A stretch of 16,226 nt of DNA, taken from positions 1 through 16,226 of the forward strand of contig CABUAP010000011.1 in NCBI GenBank assembly GCA_902489675.1, in the 5' to 3' direction. Positions within the stretch are counted from its first letter, which is position 1. Each line of letters starts with the position of its first letter. The DNA comes from an uncultured Azospirillum sp. (GTDB taxonomy: Bacteria > Pseudomonadota > Alphaproteobacteria > RF32 > CAG-239). Below the pieces are notes generated by a model. It saw nothing but the letters and a program-made list of their open reading frames with translations, had not been told where the DNA came from and did not search any database. Of the stretch, positions 7,099-14,616 are shown one piece after another. Both the position numbers and the translations under genes were made by a program.

Positions 7099-7683
7099 TT
7101 AAATATATTTAATCAAAGCAAAACCGCCAAGCAGCAACAGCAAAAAAACGACCGTTAAAATCCCGAGATTTTTCTCAATAAAGCTTCTGATCGGCTCGCC
7201 GTATTTTTTCAACAACCATGCCACCAGAAAAAAACGCATACCGCGGGACAAAACGGAAGCAATGCCAAACACCCACAAATTGAGATCGACAGTGCCGCTG
7301 GCAATGGTTACCACTTTATAAGGGAACGGCGTCAGCCCGGCGCCGAAAACAATCCATGCTCCCCATTCGTGATAATAGCCCTTAAATACTTCAAATTGTT
7401 GCAAATAACCATAAAATTCCAAAATCGGCTTGGCGATCAAATCATATCCGTAAAACCCGATCGCATAACCAAAATAGCCGCCGATCACACTGGCCGCGGT
7501 CGCCAGACCCGCAATCTGCCAGGCACGGTTACGACAAGCCAAAACCATCGGAATAATCATAACATCGGGAGGAATCGGGAAAAAGGAACTTTCCACAAAG
7601 GCAACAACAAACAGCACCGCCATGGCATAACGACCTGAAGCAGCGGCAATCAACCAGTCATACATTTTTCTTAATATTTTCAT
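7099..7683 (-). CDS. YqaA/DedA-family inner membrane protein
   Basis: A 194-aa polytopic membrane protein of the VTT/SNARE-associated (DedA, YqaA branch) family. Members are linked to membrane homeostasis and, for some DedA proteins, to flipping of lipid carriers. Hydrophobic segments lie at about 20-50, 56-78, 108-128, 133-157 and 172-193. Family motifs are ESSFFPIPPDVMIIP at 31-45 (Glu31 and Asp40), FGAGLTPFPYKVVTIASG at 113-130, and the arginine-containing LSRGMRFF at 145-152. The ATG is preceded by GGGAG, part of which lies in a small hairpin. It is the last gene of the leftward DUF167-folD-receiver-yqaA set and ends at the shared terminator cluster. The substrate cannot be told from the sequence. 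Confidence 0.88.
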   Translation of the reverse strand: MKILRKMYDWLIAAASGRYAMAVLFVVAFVESSFFPIPPDVMIIPMVLACRNRAWQIAGLATAASVIGGYFGYAIGFYGYDLIAKPILEFYGYLQQFEVFKGYYHEWGAWIVFGAGLTPFPYKVVTIASGTVDLNLWVFGIASVLSRGMRFFLVAWLLKKYGEPIRSFIEKNLGILTVVFLLLLLGGFALIKYI

Positions 7684-7694
7684 CCGTTATTTCT

Positions 7695-7713
7695 CCCGTT
7701 ACCTCACAACGGG
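7695..7713 (-). promoter_or_regulatory. Hairpin overlapping the yqaA/dedA Shine-Dalgarno sequence
   Basis: In the 43-base gap before the yqaA/dedA ATG, CCCGTT and AACGGG (7713-7708 with 7700-7695 on the minus strand) form a 6-bp stem with a 7-base loop. The GGG of the second arm is part of the GGGAG ribosome binding site. Pairing could limit initiation on this gene relative to the one upstream. No ligand or regulator is evident. Confidence 0.35.
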
Positions 7714-7726
7714 TTTATAACACAGA

Positions 7727-8353
7727 TTATTTAAGAAAAGAAACCAATTTTTCCATATTGCCCCGATTTTCCACATAAAAAGTATTTTCAAAACCGACCA
7801 AGTTTCTGATCTTGCCGTAATCACCTTTCTGACAATGGACGATAACCGCCTGCGGCGCATTCCGCTGTAAAAACATCTTTGCCCCGTGCGTATCATAAAC
7901 CTTAAAATACGAAATTTGAAATTCATCCATACCGTTAAATTCATTTGCCGAATAGGGAAGGAAATCCTCCAACAGCAAAATCTTATATCCCCGACCGCCC
8001 CGGCAATAGGTATCGGCAATTTCCAACAGATGTTCTTCATCATTCTGGTGGGAAATATAATGAGATGCCCCTTTAAATATATCTTGAGAAGCTTCCGTAT
8101 TCAGCATAACCGCCGGCGCCTCATCCAGATAATGATTTTCCGACAGGTAACTCAAAACCTGCCAGGCATCCACATTTTCCGCATTTTTATCAACCACATA
8201 CAATTGCGGATGCAGTTCTTCGGCATAACGAATCAATTGATAAGCATTGTTGGTTGCAAAAACTTCATACCCGTTTTCTTCCAGCAGATGCTGGTAACGA
8301 TCATCAATTTTGCTGCCGTTGTCAATCATAAATATACGACCCGGTTGCTCCAT
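7727..8353 (-). CDS. Double receiver-like (CheY-fold) protein without output domain
   Basis: The 208-aa protein appears to be two CheY-like units and nothing else. The first (about 6-120) has FMIDNG with Asp11 at the acidic-pocket position, LYVVDKN with Asp55 at the phospho-acceptor position, and PAVMLNTEA with Thr at the switch position. YISHQND has no lysine where receivers carry the conserved one, so the site is degenerate. The second (about 122-208) has KILLLEDF, then a KVYDTHGAKMFLQRNAPQAV stretch resembling beta2-alpha2-beta3, and a closing NTFYVENRGNMEKLVSFL. It has Cys-Gln instead of a phospho-acceptor Asp and is shortened. No DNA-binding or enzymatic domain follows. The start has a strong AGGAG at 7 bases. 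It lies 53 bases after folD. A sensory or adaptor role is inference from fold resemblance. Confidence 0.7.
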   Translation of the reverse strand: MEQPGRIFMIDNGSKIDDRYQHLLEENGYEVFATNNAYQLIRYAEELHPQLYVVDKNAENVDAWQVLSYLSENHYLDEAPAVMLNTEASQDIFKGASHYISHQNDEEHLLEIADTYCRGGRGYKILLLEDFLPYSANEFNGMDEFQISYFKVYDTHGAKMFLQRNAPQAVIVHCQKGDYGKIRNLVGFENTFYVENRGNMEKLVSFLK

Positions 8354-8406
8354 ATTCCAGCTCCTTTCGGCAAACGAATAAACAACTCAGAATCTATATA
8401 ATCTTA

Positions 8407-9267
8407 TTATTGCGTTTTTTTAAGATTGTAATTTTGGTTTAGATAGGCCTGACAGGTATTATCCAACAGCATCGCAATTGTCATCGGCCCCACCCCGCCC
8501 GGCACCGGCGTAATAAACGCGGCTTTTTCTTTAACTTCTTCAAAATCAACATCGCCGCACAATTTACCGTCAACCCGGTTGATGCCGACATCTATCACTG
8601 TTGCCCCTTCTTTAATCCAGCTGCTTTTAACCATTTTCGGACAGCCGCAGGCTGCAACCACAATATCCGCCTGTCGGGTTAATGCCGGCAAATCAACCGT
8701 CTTGCTGTGGGCAATTGTTACCGTACAATTATGATTAAGCAACAGCGAAGCCAACGGACGCCCGACGATATTGGAACGTCCGATAATAACCGCGTGCCGG
8801 CCGCTCAAGTCGCCGAGCGAACGTTCCAGCAAATATAAAATGCCTTTCGGAGTTGCCGCAATCATTGCTCGCGGATCGTTTTCGTGCAGCAAACCCGCAT
8901 TATAAGGACCAAACCCGTCCACGTCTTTTGCATGATCAATGGCTTCAATCACCTTGGCGGCATCAATCTGCCGAGGCAATGGCATCTGAACCAAAATCCC
9001 GTTGACTTTTACATCTTTATTTAAACGTGCGATCAACTCCAGAAGATCACTTTCCGTCGTTGCTTCCGGCAGATGATAAATATCGCAGGCCATCCCCAGC
9101 GCTTGCGCCGCTTTTTGTTTATTACGATCATAGATGATACTGGCCGGATCGTTGCCGACCAGTATGACCGCCAGATAAGGTTTGATTTGCCAACCGGCGA
9201 TTTTTTCTGCCAGGCGGTTGCGCAAACTTTCGGCAACAGCTTTGCCGTCAATAATTTCTGCCGTCAT
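8407..9267 (-). CDS. folD: Bifunctional methylenetetrahydrofolate dehydrogenase/cyclohydrolase
   Basis: Cytoplasmic enzyme that interconverts 5,10-methylene-THF, 5,10-methenyl-THF and 10-formyl-THF in one-carbon metabolism. At 286 aa it is full length. The catalytic pair Tyr46 and Lys50 (IIYDRNK), Gln94 in LVQMPLP and Asp117 in KDVDGF are present. The NADP-binding GRSNIVGRPLA lies at 163-173 and the C-terminal signature TPVPGGVGPMT at 253-263. One detail differs: GFGPYN where GFHPxN is common. A GTG at 9282 is possible, but the ATG at 9267 is better: it overlaps the DUF167 stop as ATGA and has GGAG nine bases upstream, pointing to translational coupling. It is followed by the receiver-like gene. 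Confidence 0.96.
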   Translation of the reverse strand: MTAEIIDGKAVAESLRNRLAEKIAGWQIKPYLAVILVGNDPASIIYDRNKQKAAQALGMACDIYHLPEATTESDLLELIARLNKDVKVNGILVQMPLPRQIDAAKVIEAIDHAKDVDGFGPYNAGLLHENDPRAMIAATPKGILYLLERSLGDLSGRHAVIIGRSNIVGRPLASLLLNHNCTVTIAHSKTVDLPALTRQADIVVAACGCPKMVKSSWIKEGATVIDVGINRVDGKLCGDVDFEEVKEKAAFITPVPGGVGPMTIAMLLDNTCQAYLNQNYNLKKTQ

Positions 9268-9575
9268 ATTTCTCTGCTCCACTCCTCAAACTGCAAACGG
9301 ATTTTTTCCCGATCGCTTTTTATCAATAATTTTTTATAATGGGAAATTTCACCGCTGACAAGCTCTATTTCTGATTTCGCAATTTTCAGTTTTTTGGCAA
9401 TCAACTGTATCAGTTCTTTATTGGCCCGTCCCTTTTCCGGCGGGCTGACTACCGTCATTTTCAAATACATCGTTCCTTTTTCGTCACAAAAAGTTCCTTT
9501 TATCCCGGCTGCAGCCGCATTTGGGGTCAGCCTGACCCGCAGCACAATTCCTTCTTTGGTATCCTCAAAAAACAT
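9264..9575 (-). CDS. DUF167 (YggU family) protein
   Basis: A 103-aa small cytoplasmic protein of the DUF167/YggU family, function unknown. Family features are LRVRLTPNAAAAGIKG (12-27), the SPPEKGRANKELIQLIAKKL core (44-63), and ELVSGEISHYKKLLI (71-85), corresponding to the usual VxGxxSRxK. The Shine-Dalgarno sequence is weak. Its stop overlaps the folD start in ATGA. yggT lies upstream; the yggT-yggU-folD neighbourhood is common in proteobacteria, although here a terminator-like hairpin separates yggT from this gene. Confidence 0.88.
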   Translation of the reverse strand: MFFEDTKEGIVLRVRLTPNAAAAGIKGTFCDEKGTMYLKMTVVSPPEKGRANKELIQLIAKKLKIAKSEIELVSGEISHYKKLLIKSDREKIRLQFEEWSREI

Positions 9576-9589
9576 ATTTTTCGCTATTT

Positions 9590-9622
9590 AAAAAAGCAAT
9601 CGGGCAGCTGACTGCCGCCCGA
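9590..9622 (-). terminator. Intrinsic terminator or attenuator between yggT and DUF167
   Basis: On the minus strand a TCGGGC/GCCCGA stem (9622-9617 with 9605-9600), extended inward by GC pairs across one mismatch, is followed by TTGCTTTTTT. It lies 20 bases after the yggT stop and only about 15 bases before the DUF167 ATG. Complete termination would leave little space for a separate DUF167-folD promoter, so partial read-through is plausible. Confidence 0.65.
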
Positions 9623-9641
9623 CACTGCTGTCACAGATTTT

Positions 9642-9944
9642 CTACGACATCAGCATAATATCGAGCCGATAAATAAAACGTCCCAAAAACAGCAGAACCA
9701 GCAGCAAAATAAACGGAGAAAAATCAAACCCGGACACAGCCGGCACTTTTTCCGCTATCTTTTTATAAGCCGGTTGAGTTGCCCGAGCCAACAGTTCACT
9801 GATTTTGGTGACATAAACATTCTTGCTGTCAACAATGCCGAAACGAACCAACCAATGAAGAACCACCTCTGCCAACACAACGGTAAAATAAATATTAACG
9901 ATGACACCCAGCATCCATACAAATGGTTCAAATAAAGCAGCCAT
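9642..9944 (-). CDS. yggT: YggT family membrane protein
   Basis: A 100-aa inner-membrane protein with two hydrophobic segments (about 8-33 and 74-92) around a short loop, the standard YggT arrangement. Family landmarks are the aromatic-rich first helix VIVNIYFTVVLAEVVLHWLV, the amphipathic RATQPAYKKI segment (54-63), and DFSPFILLLVLLFLGRFI (74-91). The role is not established; members are linked to osmotic response or cell-division-associated loci. The ATG has GGGAG seven bases upstream. It is bounded by terminator-like hairpins on both sides. Confidence 0.92.
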   Translation of the reverse strand: MAALFEPFVWMLGVIVNIYFTVVLAEVVLHWLVRFGIVDSKNVYVTKISELLARATQPAYKKIAEKVPAVSGFDFSPFILLLVLLFLGRFIYRLDIMLMS

Positions 9945-9994
9945 AAAAAAACTCCCTATAATTAAATCATAATCATTTCGGTTTTAACTTATAC

Positions 9995-10015
9995 AAAAAG
10001 CTGACGCTTGTCCAG
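9995..10015 (-). terminator. Weak intrinsic terminator after the 370-aa gene
   Basis: Read on the minus strand, CTG(G)AC and GTCAG (10015-10010 with 10005-10001) pair around an AAGC loop with one bulged base, followed by CTTTTTG. It begins 6 bases beyond the stop of the 370-aa gene. The stem is short, so efficiency is doubtful. Confidence 0.42.
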
Positions 10016-10020
10016 TATTT

Positions 10021-11133
10021 TTAAGCATTTTGCAGACGTGCGGACAATCTGTTGTAATAAGCGCCGTCAAACGCACGGGTGCGATCCATCGAATAGCTGA
10101 GCGGACGCGATTTCATCGGCGGACGCCGGCCGCTCAAACGGGCAATGTGTTCACGCACGTCTTCCGCACTTTCAACCGCAGGCTGTTCCGGTTCGGCTCT
10201 TTCAATAAATTCCTCGGCCAGACTGCGTTCATAAGCCTGAAAACGGTCATCATCCCAATGGAACAAAATATCTTCTTTGAGATGATCGTCAAACCGAAAC
10301 ACCAAATCAATCCCGTTGACATTATCATCCTGAGCCAACATTTCCTGTTCTTCCCGGCGGCGCATTTCTTCATCTTCGTACATACCGTAAAATTCATCAT
10401 AATCATCATCCAGATCATCATCTTCGCCGTGATACATACTTAGTTTTTGCAAAGTGCGTTTGGGCATATTCCAACGCGGTTTTCTTTTCATAAATTCGCG
10501 CATGGCAGCCACATAAACCACGGCTTTTTTATAATCGTTTTCTTTTTTCTTATGATCGATTTCCTGCGGTTTGTCCGCTCTGTTTGCCGTTGATTCTTTA
10601 ATACTGCTCCTGATTTGCCGCAGCTTCACCAGTTTGTTATAAAGATTGGTATAATGCTTTTTAGCTTCCGGAAAAGCGCAGTTTTGAAACAATCCCAAAC
10701 AGGTCATAATTTCCGCCTCGCGGGAATAAGAGTCCTCGAGCCAATCATTTCTTTCGGCCAAATCGTCTTCGCTGACAAAGCCGTCGTTCATATGTTGTAT
10801 AATCTCGGAAGATTCGCTGAACCAGCTGAAATATTCTTCTTCCGAAGATGTTTCAGAGCCAAGAGATTCAATGGTAAGCGCAATCTGAAACTGCAAATCG
10901 GCAACCGGCACTTCTTTATTGCCGATTTTAATGCTCGCTTTTTTGGGAGCCAAAACCAATTCTCTGGTCACCTTCTCGGCTTGCTGCCGATCAATATCGG
11001 GATACTCCTGCTGAACCGCGCGCATAATGATGTTTTTGGAACTGTCGAGTTTGTCCTGACGATTGAACTGCACATAACGCAGCCGCTCCAGACGTTCCTG
11101 CTGCTCTCTCAATTTCTTGCCGGCTTCGTCCAT
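10021..11133 (-). CDS. Uncharacterised acidic, charged 370-aa cytoplasmic protein
   Basis: Not recognised. The protein has no signal peptide or membrane segment. Residues 1-60 are charged and likely helical or coiled-coil (KKLREQQERLERLR at 6-19). Residues 80-180 look globular and helical. The span 236-270 is an extreme Asp/Glu tract (GEDDDLDDDYDEFYGMYEDE), encoded by a run of ATC/ATCATC-type repeats near 10391-10428. Residues 275-310 hold another acidic helical stretch, and the C-terminus (330-370) is Arg-rich. The acidic middle with a basic tail suggests a protein- or nucleoprotein-binding scaffold, which is speculation. The Shine-Dalgarno sequence is a perfect AGGAGG seven bases ahead, so translation is probably strong. 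It lies 23 bases behind the TerB-like gene and is likely co-transcribed with it. Confidence 0.8.
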   Translation of the reverse strand: MDEAGKKLREQQERLERLRYVQFNRQDKLDSSKNIIMRAVQQEYPDIDRQQAEKVTRELVLAPKKASIKIGNKEVPVADLQFQIALTIESLGSETSSEEEYFSWFSESSEIIQHMNDGFVSEDDLAERNDWLEDSYSREAEIMTCLGLFQNCAFPEAKKHYTNLYNKLVKLRQIRSSIKESTANRADKPQEIDHKKKENDYKKAVVYVAAMREFMKRKPRWNMPKRTLQKLSMYHGEDDDLDDDYDEFYGMYEDEEMRRREEQEMLAQDDNVNGIDLVFRFDDHLKEDILFHWDDDRFQAYERSLAEEFIERAEPEQPAVESAEDVREHIARLSGRRPPMKSRPLSYSMDRTRAFDGAYYNRLSARLQNA

Positions 11134-11156
11134 GATAAAACCTCCTGTTAAATAAA

Positions 11157-11594
11157 TTAGTTTCCGACTTCTTCGAAAATAATTTTTGCTTCTTCTGCCA
11201 GAATAATTTTATCAATAACCCAATTGCTGATCTGCTCGATTTTATCCAGCTCAACATTCATCGCCTGTCCGACCCGACCGATAAACAGCGTTTCTTCATC
11301 GGTTAAAACATCGTCGGCATGAGCCAAAATGCACAATTCCTTGATCAACTCCAAAGCTACCCGGCGGCTTTTGATTTTGCCAAGCTCCGCAATTATTGCA
11401 TCATCATCTGAACAATGCATAACCTCTCCGATCCGATTTTCGGATATCTGATATGTTTTTGCCAGATTAGCAATAAAACGCTTTTCGTTCTCATCAAAAG
11501 AACTGTCGGCACAAGCCAACCGAGTAAACGCTTTTAAATAAGCGATCCGGTTTTCCTCATCCATCTTCAACATTTCTTCCAAGTGCGGATCCAT
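11157..11594 (-). CDS. TerB-like (tellurite resistance protein B fold) protein
   Basis: The 145-aa all-helical cytoplasmic protein resembles the TerB/DUF533 superfamily. It shows two related acidic units: LKAFTRLACADSSFDENEKRFI (20-41) and IKELCILAHADDVLTDEETLFI (84-105). Each carries the A(C/H)AD-x-x-(F/L)-(D/T)-(E/D)-x-E pattern that binds metal in TerB proteins. There is no other ter gene nearby, so tellurite resistance should not be assumed. The ATG has AGGAG seven bases upstream, and a good promoter candidate lies at 11635-11663. It is the first gene of a pair with the 370-aa gene. Confidence 0.78.
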   Translation of the reverse strand: MDPHLEEMLKMDEENRIAYLKAFTRLACADSSFDENEKRFIANLAKTYQISENRIGEVMHCSDDDAIIAELGKIKSRRVALELIKELCILAHADDVLTDEETLFIGRVGQAMNVELDKIEQISNWVIDKIILAEEAKIIFEEVGN

Positions 11595-11634
11595 AAAAAT
11601 TCTCCTAAAAAAACATTAAACGGCTATAGGCTGC

Positions 11635-11663
11635 ATGATATCAAAGACAAAAAAGATTGGCAA
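11635..11663 (-). promoter_or_regulatory. Promoter candidate for the TerB-like operon
   Basis: On the minus strand TTGCCA (11663-11658) and TATCAT (11640-11635) are spaced by 17 bases, each matching the consensus at 5/6. The transcript would start near 11628 with a leader of about 33 bases including the AGGAG site. Confidence 0.6.
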
Positions 11664-11729
11664 CAAAAATCATCCCCCGCCAAATAAAAAAATGACAAAA
11701 TTGCAGAAAACGCTTCTGTCAAAAAACAT

Positions 11730-11758
11730 TTGAAAAACTTTCCGTTTAAGGCTAATAT
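11730..11758 (+). promoter_or_regulatory. Promoter candidate for the miaB-phoH-ybeY-lnt cluster
   Basis: TTGAAA (11730-11735) and TAATAT (11753-11758) are separated by 17 bases and match the -35 and -10 consensus at 5/6 and 4/6. This would start the transcript near 11765, about 30 bases before the miaB GTG. The 200-base divergent region also contains a CAGAA/TTCTG hairpin at 11704-11718. Confidence 0.4.
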
Positions 11759-11795
11759 GCGGCAAAATGACAATTTATAAATACGAAAGACAACA

Positions 11796-13121
11796 GTGAA
11801 ATATTACATCAAAACTTTCGGCTGCCAAATGAACGTTTACGATTCTCAGCGCATTGCCCACATCCTACAAAACATGGGACACACTCCGGCGGCAACCCCG
11901 GCTGACGCCGATCTTATCATTTTCAACACCTGTCATATCCGCGAAAAAGCGGCGGAAAAGCTTTTTTCCGATCTCGGACGCATCAATCTGATTAAAGAAG
12001 AAAGAAAAGCGGCGGGGCTTGAAACCATCATCGGCGTTGTCGGCTGCGTTGTGCAGGCAGAAGATGAACAAATCGCCAAGCGGGCGCCGTTTGTCAACTT
12101 TGCCACCGGCCCCCTCACCTATCACCGTATCCCCGAAATTTTGCAAAAAATTGCCCGCGACAAAAACATCTGCATCATCGATACCGAATTTACCGCCGAA
12201 AGCAAATTTGACCACCTGCCGCAAAACCATGCCGAAGGCGGTTGCTCTTACCTTGCCATTCAGGAAGGATGCAATAATTTCTGCACTTACTGTATTGTCC
12301 CCTATACCCGCGGCGTCGAAACCTCCCGCCCGGTTGAAGAGGTTTTGAAAGAAGCCCGCCGGCTGGTTGAAACCGGCACGCTGGAAATCAACTTGCTCGG
12401 GCAGAATGTTAATTCTTACCACGGCGAAGGTGCCGACGGAAAAGAGCGCAATCTGGCCTATTTGCTGCAACGGCTGGCCGAAATCGACGGGTTGCAGCGC
12501 CTGCGCTACACCACCTCTTACCCGGCCGATGTTGATGATGACCTCATCGCCTGCCATCGGGACTTGAAAAAACTGATGCCCTACCTGCATCTGCCGCTGC
12601 AATCCGGATCCGATAAAATATTAAAAGCAATGAACCGCCGCCACAACGCCGCACAATATCTCGAAATCATCGACAAGCTGAAACAAGCCAATCCCGAACT
12701 TGGTTTTTCCTCCGATTTTATCGTCGGATTTCCCAGCGAAACTGACGAAGATTTTGCGGCAACACTGGAGATGGTTGACAAAGTCGGCTATATTCAGGCT
12801 TTTTCATTCAAATACAGTCGCCGCGCCGGCACGCCTGCCGCCATATATCCCCATCAGGTGCCGGAAAAAGTGAAAGCGGAACGTTTAAATATTTTGCAGG
12901 AAAAATTATTTTCCCGACAATTAAACTTTAATAAAGAATGTATCGGTAAAATTATGCCGGTATTGTTTGAGAGCCAAGGCAAAAAGAAAGGACAGCTGTT
13001 CGGACGCACACCGTATATGCAGAACCTGCACGCGGAAACGACGGCCGACAGCCTCAACCGAATTTTGCCGGTGCGCATAACCGGCGCCACCGTCAACTCT
13101 CTCAGCGGAACAGTCATTTAA
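11796..13121 (+). CDS. miaB: tRNA-2-methylthio-N6-dimethylallyladenosine synthase
   Basis: Radical-SAM methylthiotransferase that converts i6A37 to ms2i6A37 in tRNAs reading UNN codons. The 441-aa protein is full length. The N-terminal UPF0004 domain carries its three cluster cysteines: Cys10 (TFGCQMN), Cys46 (NTCHIRE) and Cys84 (VGCVVQAE). The radical-SAM motif CNNFCTYC gives Cys159, Cys163 and Cys166, followed by PYTRGVE. The C-terminal TRAM domain covers about 375-441. The NTCxIREKA and TFGCQMN sequences fit MiaB rather than RimO or MtaB. The start is GTG with no strong Shine-Dalgarno sequence, and no in-frame ATG fits better. It leads the cluster, 21 bases ahead of phoH. Confidence 0.97.
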   Translation: MKYYIKTFGCQMNVYDSQRIAHILQNMGHTPAATPADADLIIFNTCHIREKAAEKLFSDLGRINLIKEERKAAGLETIIGVVGCVVQAEDEQIAKRAPFVNFATGPLTYHRIPEILQKIARDKNICIIDTEFTAESKFDHLPQNHAEGGCSYLAIQEGCNNFCTYCIVPYTRGVETSRPVEEVLKEARRLVETGTLEINLLGQNVNSYHGEGADGKERNLAYLLQRLAEIDGLQRLRYTTSYPADVDDDLIACHRDLKKLMPYLHLPLQSGSDKILKAMNRRHNAAQYLEIIDKLKQANPELGFSSDFIVGFPSETDEDFAATLEMVDKVGYIQAFSFKYSRRAGTPAAIYPHQVPEKVKAERLNILQEKLFSRQLNFNKECIGKIMPVLFESQGKKKGQLFGRTPYMQNLHAETTADSLNRILPVRITGATVNSLSGTVI

Positions 13122-13142
13122 CAACAAATTTAAGGTGCAATC

Positions 13143-14123
13143 ATGGCAGAAATCGAATTTGAACTTTTTAACAACCAGCTGGTTCAGCAATTAGTCGGCC
13201 CGCAAGACGGCAACTTGAAAATTATCGAGCAGGCTCTAAACGTCGAAATTGCCACTTTCGGCAATCAAATCCGCATCAGCGGCGGTGAAGAAGCCGTTCG
13301 TCAGGCTAAAAGTGCTGTCGACGCCCTTTATTCCAAAGTCAGCCGCGGCATTGCCGTCGGCGAACAGGAAGTTCGCGCCGCCGTACGCATCAGCAGCACG
13401 GAACCCGGTGCCAAACCGCAGATCAATATTGACGATATCGTGCTTAAAACCAAAAAACGCCATATTTATCCCCGTTCGGCCACTCAGGCGGAATACATTG
13501 TCGAAATGATGAATAACGAACTGGTCTTCGGCTTAGGCCCTGCCGGTACCGGTAAAACCTATCTGGCCGTCGCTTTGGCGGTAACCATGATGCTGGAAGG
13601 TTCAATTGACAAGATTATTCTTTCCCGCCCGGCGGTTGAAGCTGGTGAAAACCTCGGCTTTCTGCCCGGCGACTTAAAAGACAAAGTCGATCCTTATCTG
13701 CGCCCGCTGTACGACGCATTGTACGAGATGCTGCCGGCCGAACAAGTTGACAAAAAACTGGCCGCCGGCGAAATTGAAATTGCGCCGCTCGCCTTTATGC
13801 GCGGCCGCACCCTTTCCAATGCTTTTGTTATCCTTGACGAAGCTCAAAACACAACCCCCATGCAGATGAAAATGTTCTTAACCCGTCTGGGCGAAAACTC
13901 GCGCATGGTTGTCAACGGCGACCTAAGCCAGGTTGACCTGCCGCGCGGCGTTGTTTCCGGCCTGCGTGATGCGCTCGAAACCCTGCGCGGCGTCGGCGGT
14001 ATCAGTTCGGTAACGTTCAGCGCCAACGATGTCGTCCGTCACGGCCTGGTTGCTAAAATCGTCCGTGCCTACGAACAGAAATATCATCAGGATGAAACAA
14101 AAAAACATGAAGACAAAAATTAA
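13143..14123 (+). CDS. phoH: PhoH-like ATPase (YbeZ type)
   Basis: A 326-aa P-loop ATPase of the PhoH/YbeZ family, an RNA-linked ATPase/helicase-like protein known to act with YbeY. An N-terminal KH-like region (about 8-66, with FGNQIRISGGEEAV) precedes the ATPase core. Walker A is GPAGTGKT at 132-139, the SRPAVEAGENLGFLPGDL segment is at 161-178, Walker B is VILDEAQN at 229-236, and the NGDLSQVDLP sensor region follows at about 258-267. The C-terminal tail is charged. The ATG has AAGGTG just upstream. Its 3' end overlaps the ybeY start by 17 bases, which supports coupled synthesis of the two partners. Confidence 0.95.
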   Translation: MAEIEFELFNNQLVQQLVGPQDGNLKIIEQALNVEIATFGNQIRISGGEEAVRQAKSAVDALYSKVSRGIAVGEQEVRAAVRISSTEPGAKPQINIDDIVLKTKKRHIYPRSATQAEYIVEMMNNELVFGLGPAGTGKTYLAVALAVTMMLEGSIDKIILSRPAVEAGENLGFLPGDLKDKVDPYLRPLYDALYEMLPAEQVDKKLAAGEIEIAPLAFMRGRTLSNAFVILDEAQNTTPMQMKMFLTRLGENSRMVVNGDLSQVDLPRGVVSGLRDALETLRGVGGISSVTFSANDVVRHGLVAKIVRAYEQKYHQDETKKHEDKN

Positions 14124-14616
14124 TCTCAATATCAGTGATGAAAGATGGAACGACCGGCTGCCCGATGCGGCAGCCTTATCGGAAACAATTTTTCAAACCG
14201 TGCTCAATCGTCTGGAACCGGATATTTTGTTGGAAAAAGACGAAATCCTGCTCAATTTGGAGCTGGGAAATGATGATGAAATACAAGCGCTCAACCGCCA
14301 ATTTCGCCAACAGGATAAACCGACCAATGTCCTTTCTTTTGCCAACATTGATGACGATGACTTTTATGACGAACTGCCGGATATGAAAAAAGTCGAACTC
14401 GGAGATATTATAATTGCCGTCGAAACGATGGAAAAACAAAGCATTGAACAGGAAGTCAGCTTTAAAGACCATTTTGCCCATATCTTTGTACACGGCATCC
14501 TTCACTTGCTTGGTTACGACCATATGGAAGAAGAGGAAAGATTAGAAATGGAACAGCTGGAAAAAATATTGCTGGCGGAAATGGGAATTGCCGATCCTTA
14601 TGCGGAAAAAGACTAA
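14107..14616 (+). CDS. ybeY: Endoribonuclease YbeY (rRNA maturation factor)
   Basis: Zinc-dependent single-strand endoribonuclease needed for 16S rRNA 3' maturation and ribosome quality control. At 169 aa it is of usual size. The diagnostic metal site HGILHLLGYDH gives His129, His133 and His139. The upstream PTNVLSFAN (72-80) and LGDIIIAVETM (98-108) segments are also family hallmarks. The start was chosen at 14107 because the family N-terminus begins about there; an ATG at 14092 would add five residues. Neither start has a well-spaced Shine-Dalgarno sequence, consistent with coupling to phoH, whose end it overlaps. The acidic run DDDDF at 82-86 is a local feature. Confidence 0.95.
   Translation: MKTKINLNISDERWNDRLPDAAALSETIFQTVLNRLEPDILLEKDEILLNLELGNDDEIQALNRQFRQQDKPTNVLSFANIDDDDFYDELPDMKKVELGDIIIAVETMEKQSIEQEVSFKDHFAHIFVHGILHLLGYDHMEEEERLEMEQLEKILLAEMGIADPYAEKD

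Noticed and set aside
11157..11594. TerB-like gene as part of a tellurite-resistance operon
   Set aside because: No terA, terC, terD or terE relative is in the window. TerB-fold proteins are widespread and used in other contexts.
11865..12602. 245-codon minus-strand frame inside miaB
   Set aside because: It is antisense to the conserved MiaB domains including the radical-SAM cysteines. Its Gly/Phe-rich composition is typical of a complement shadow.
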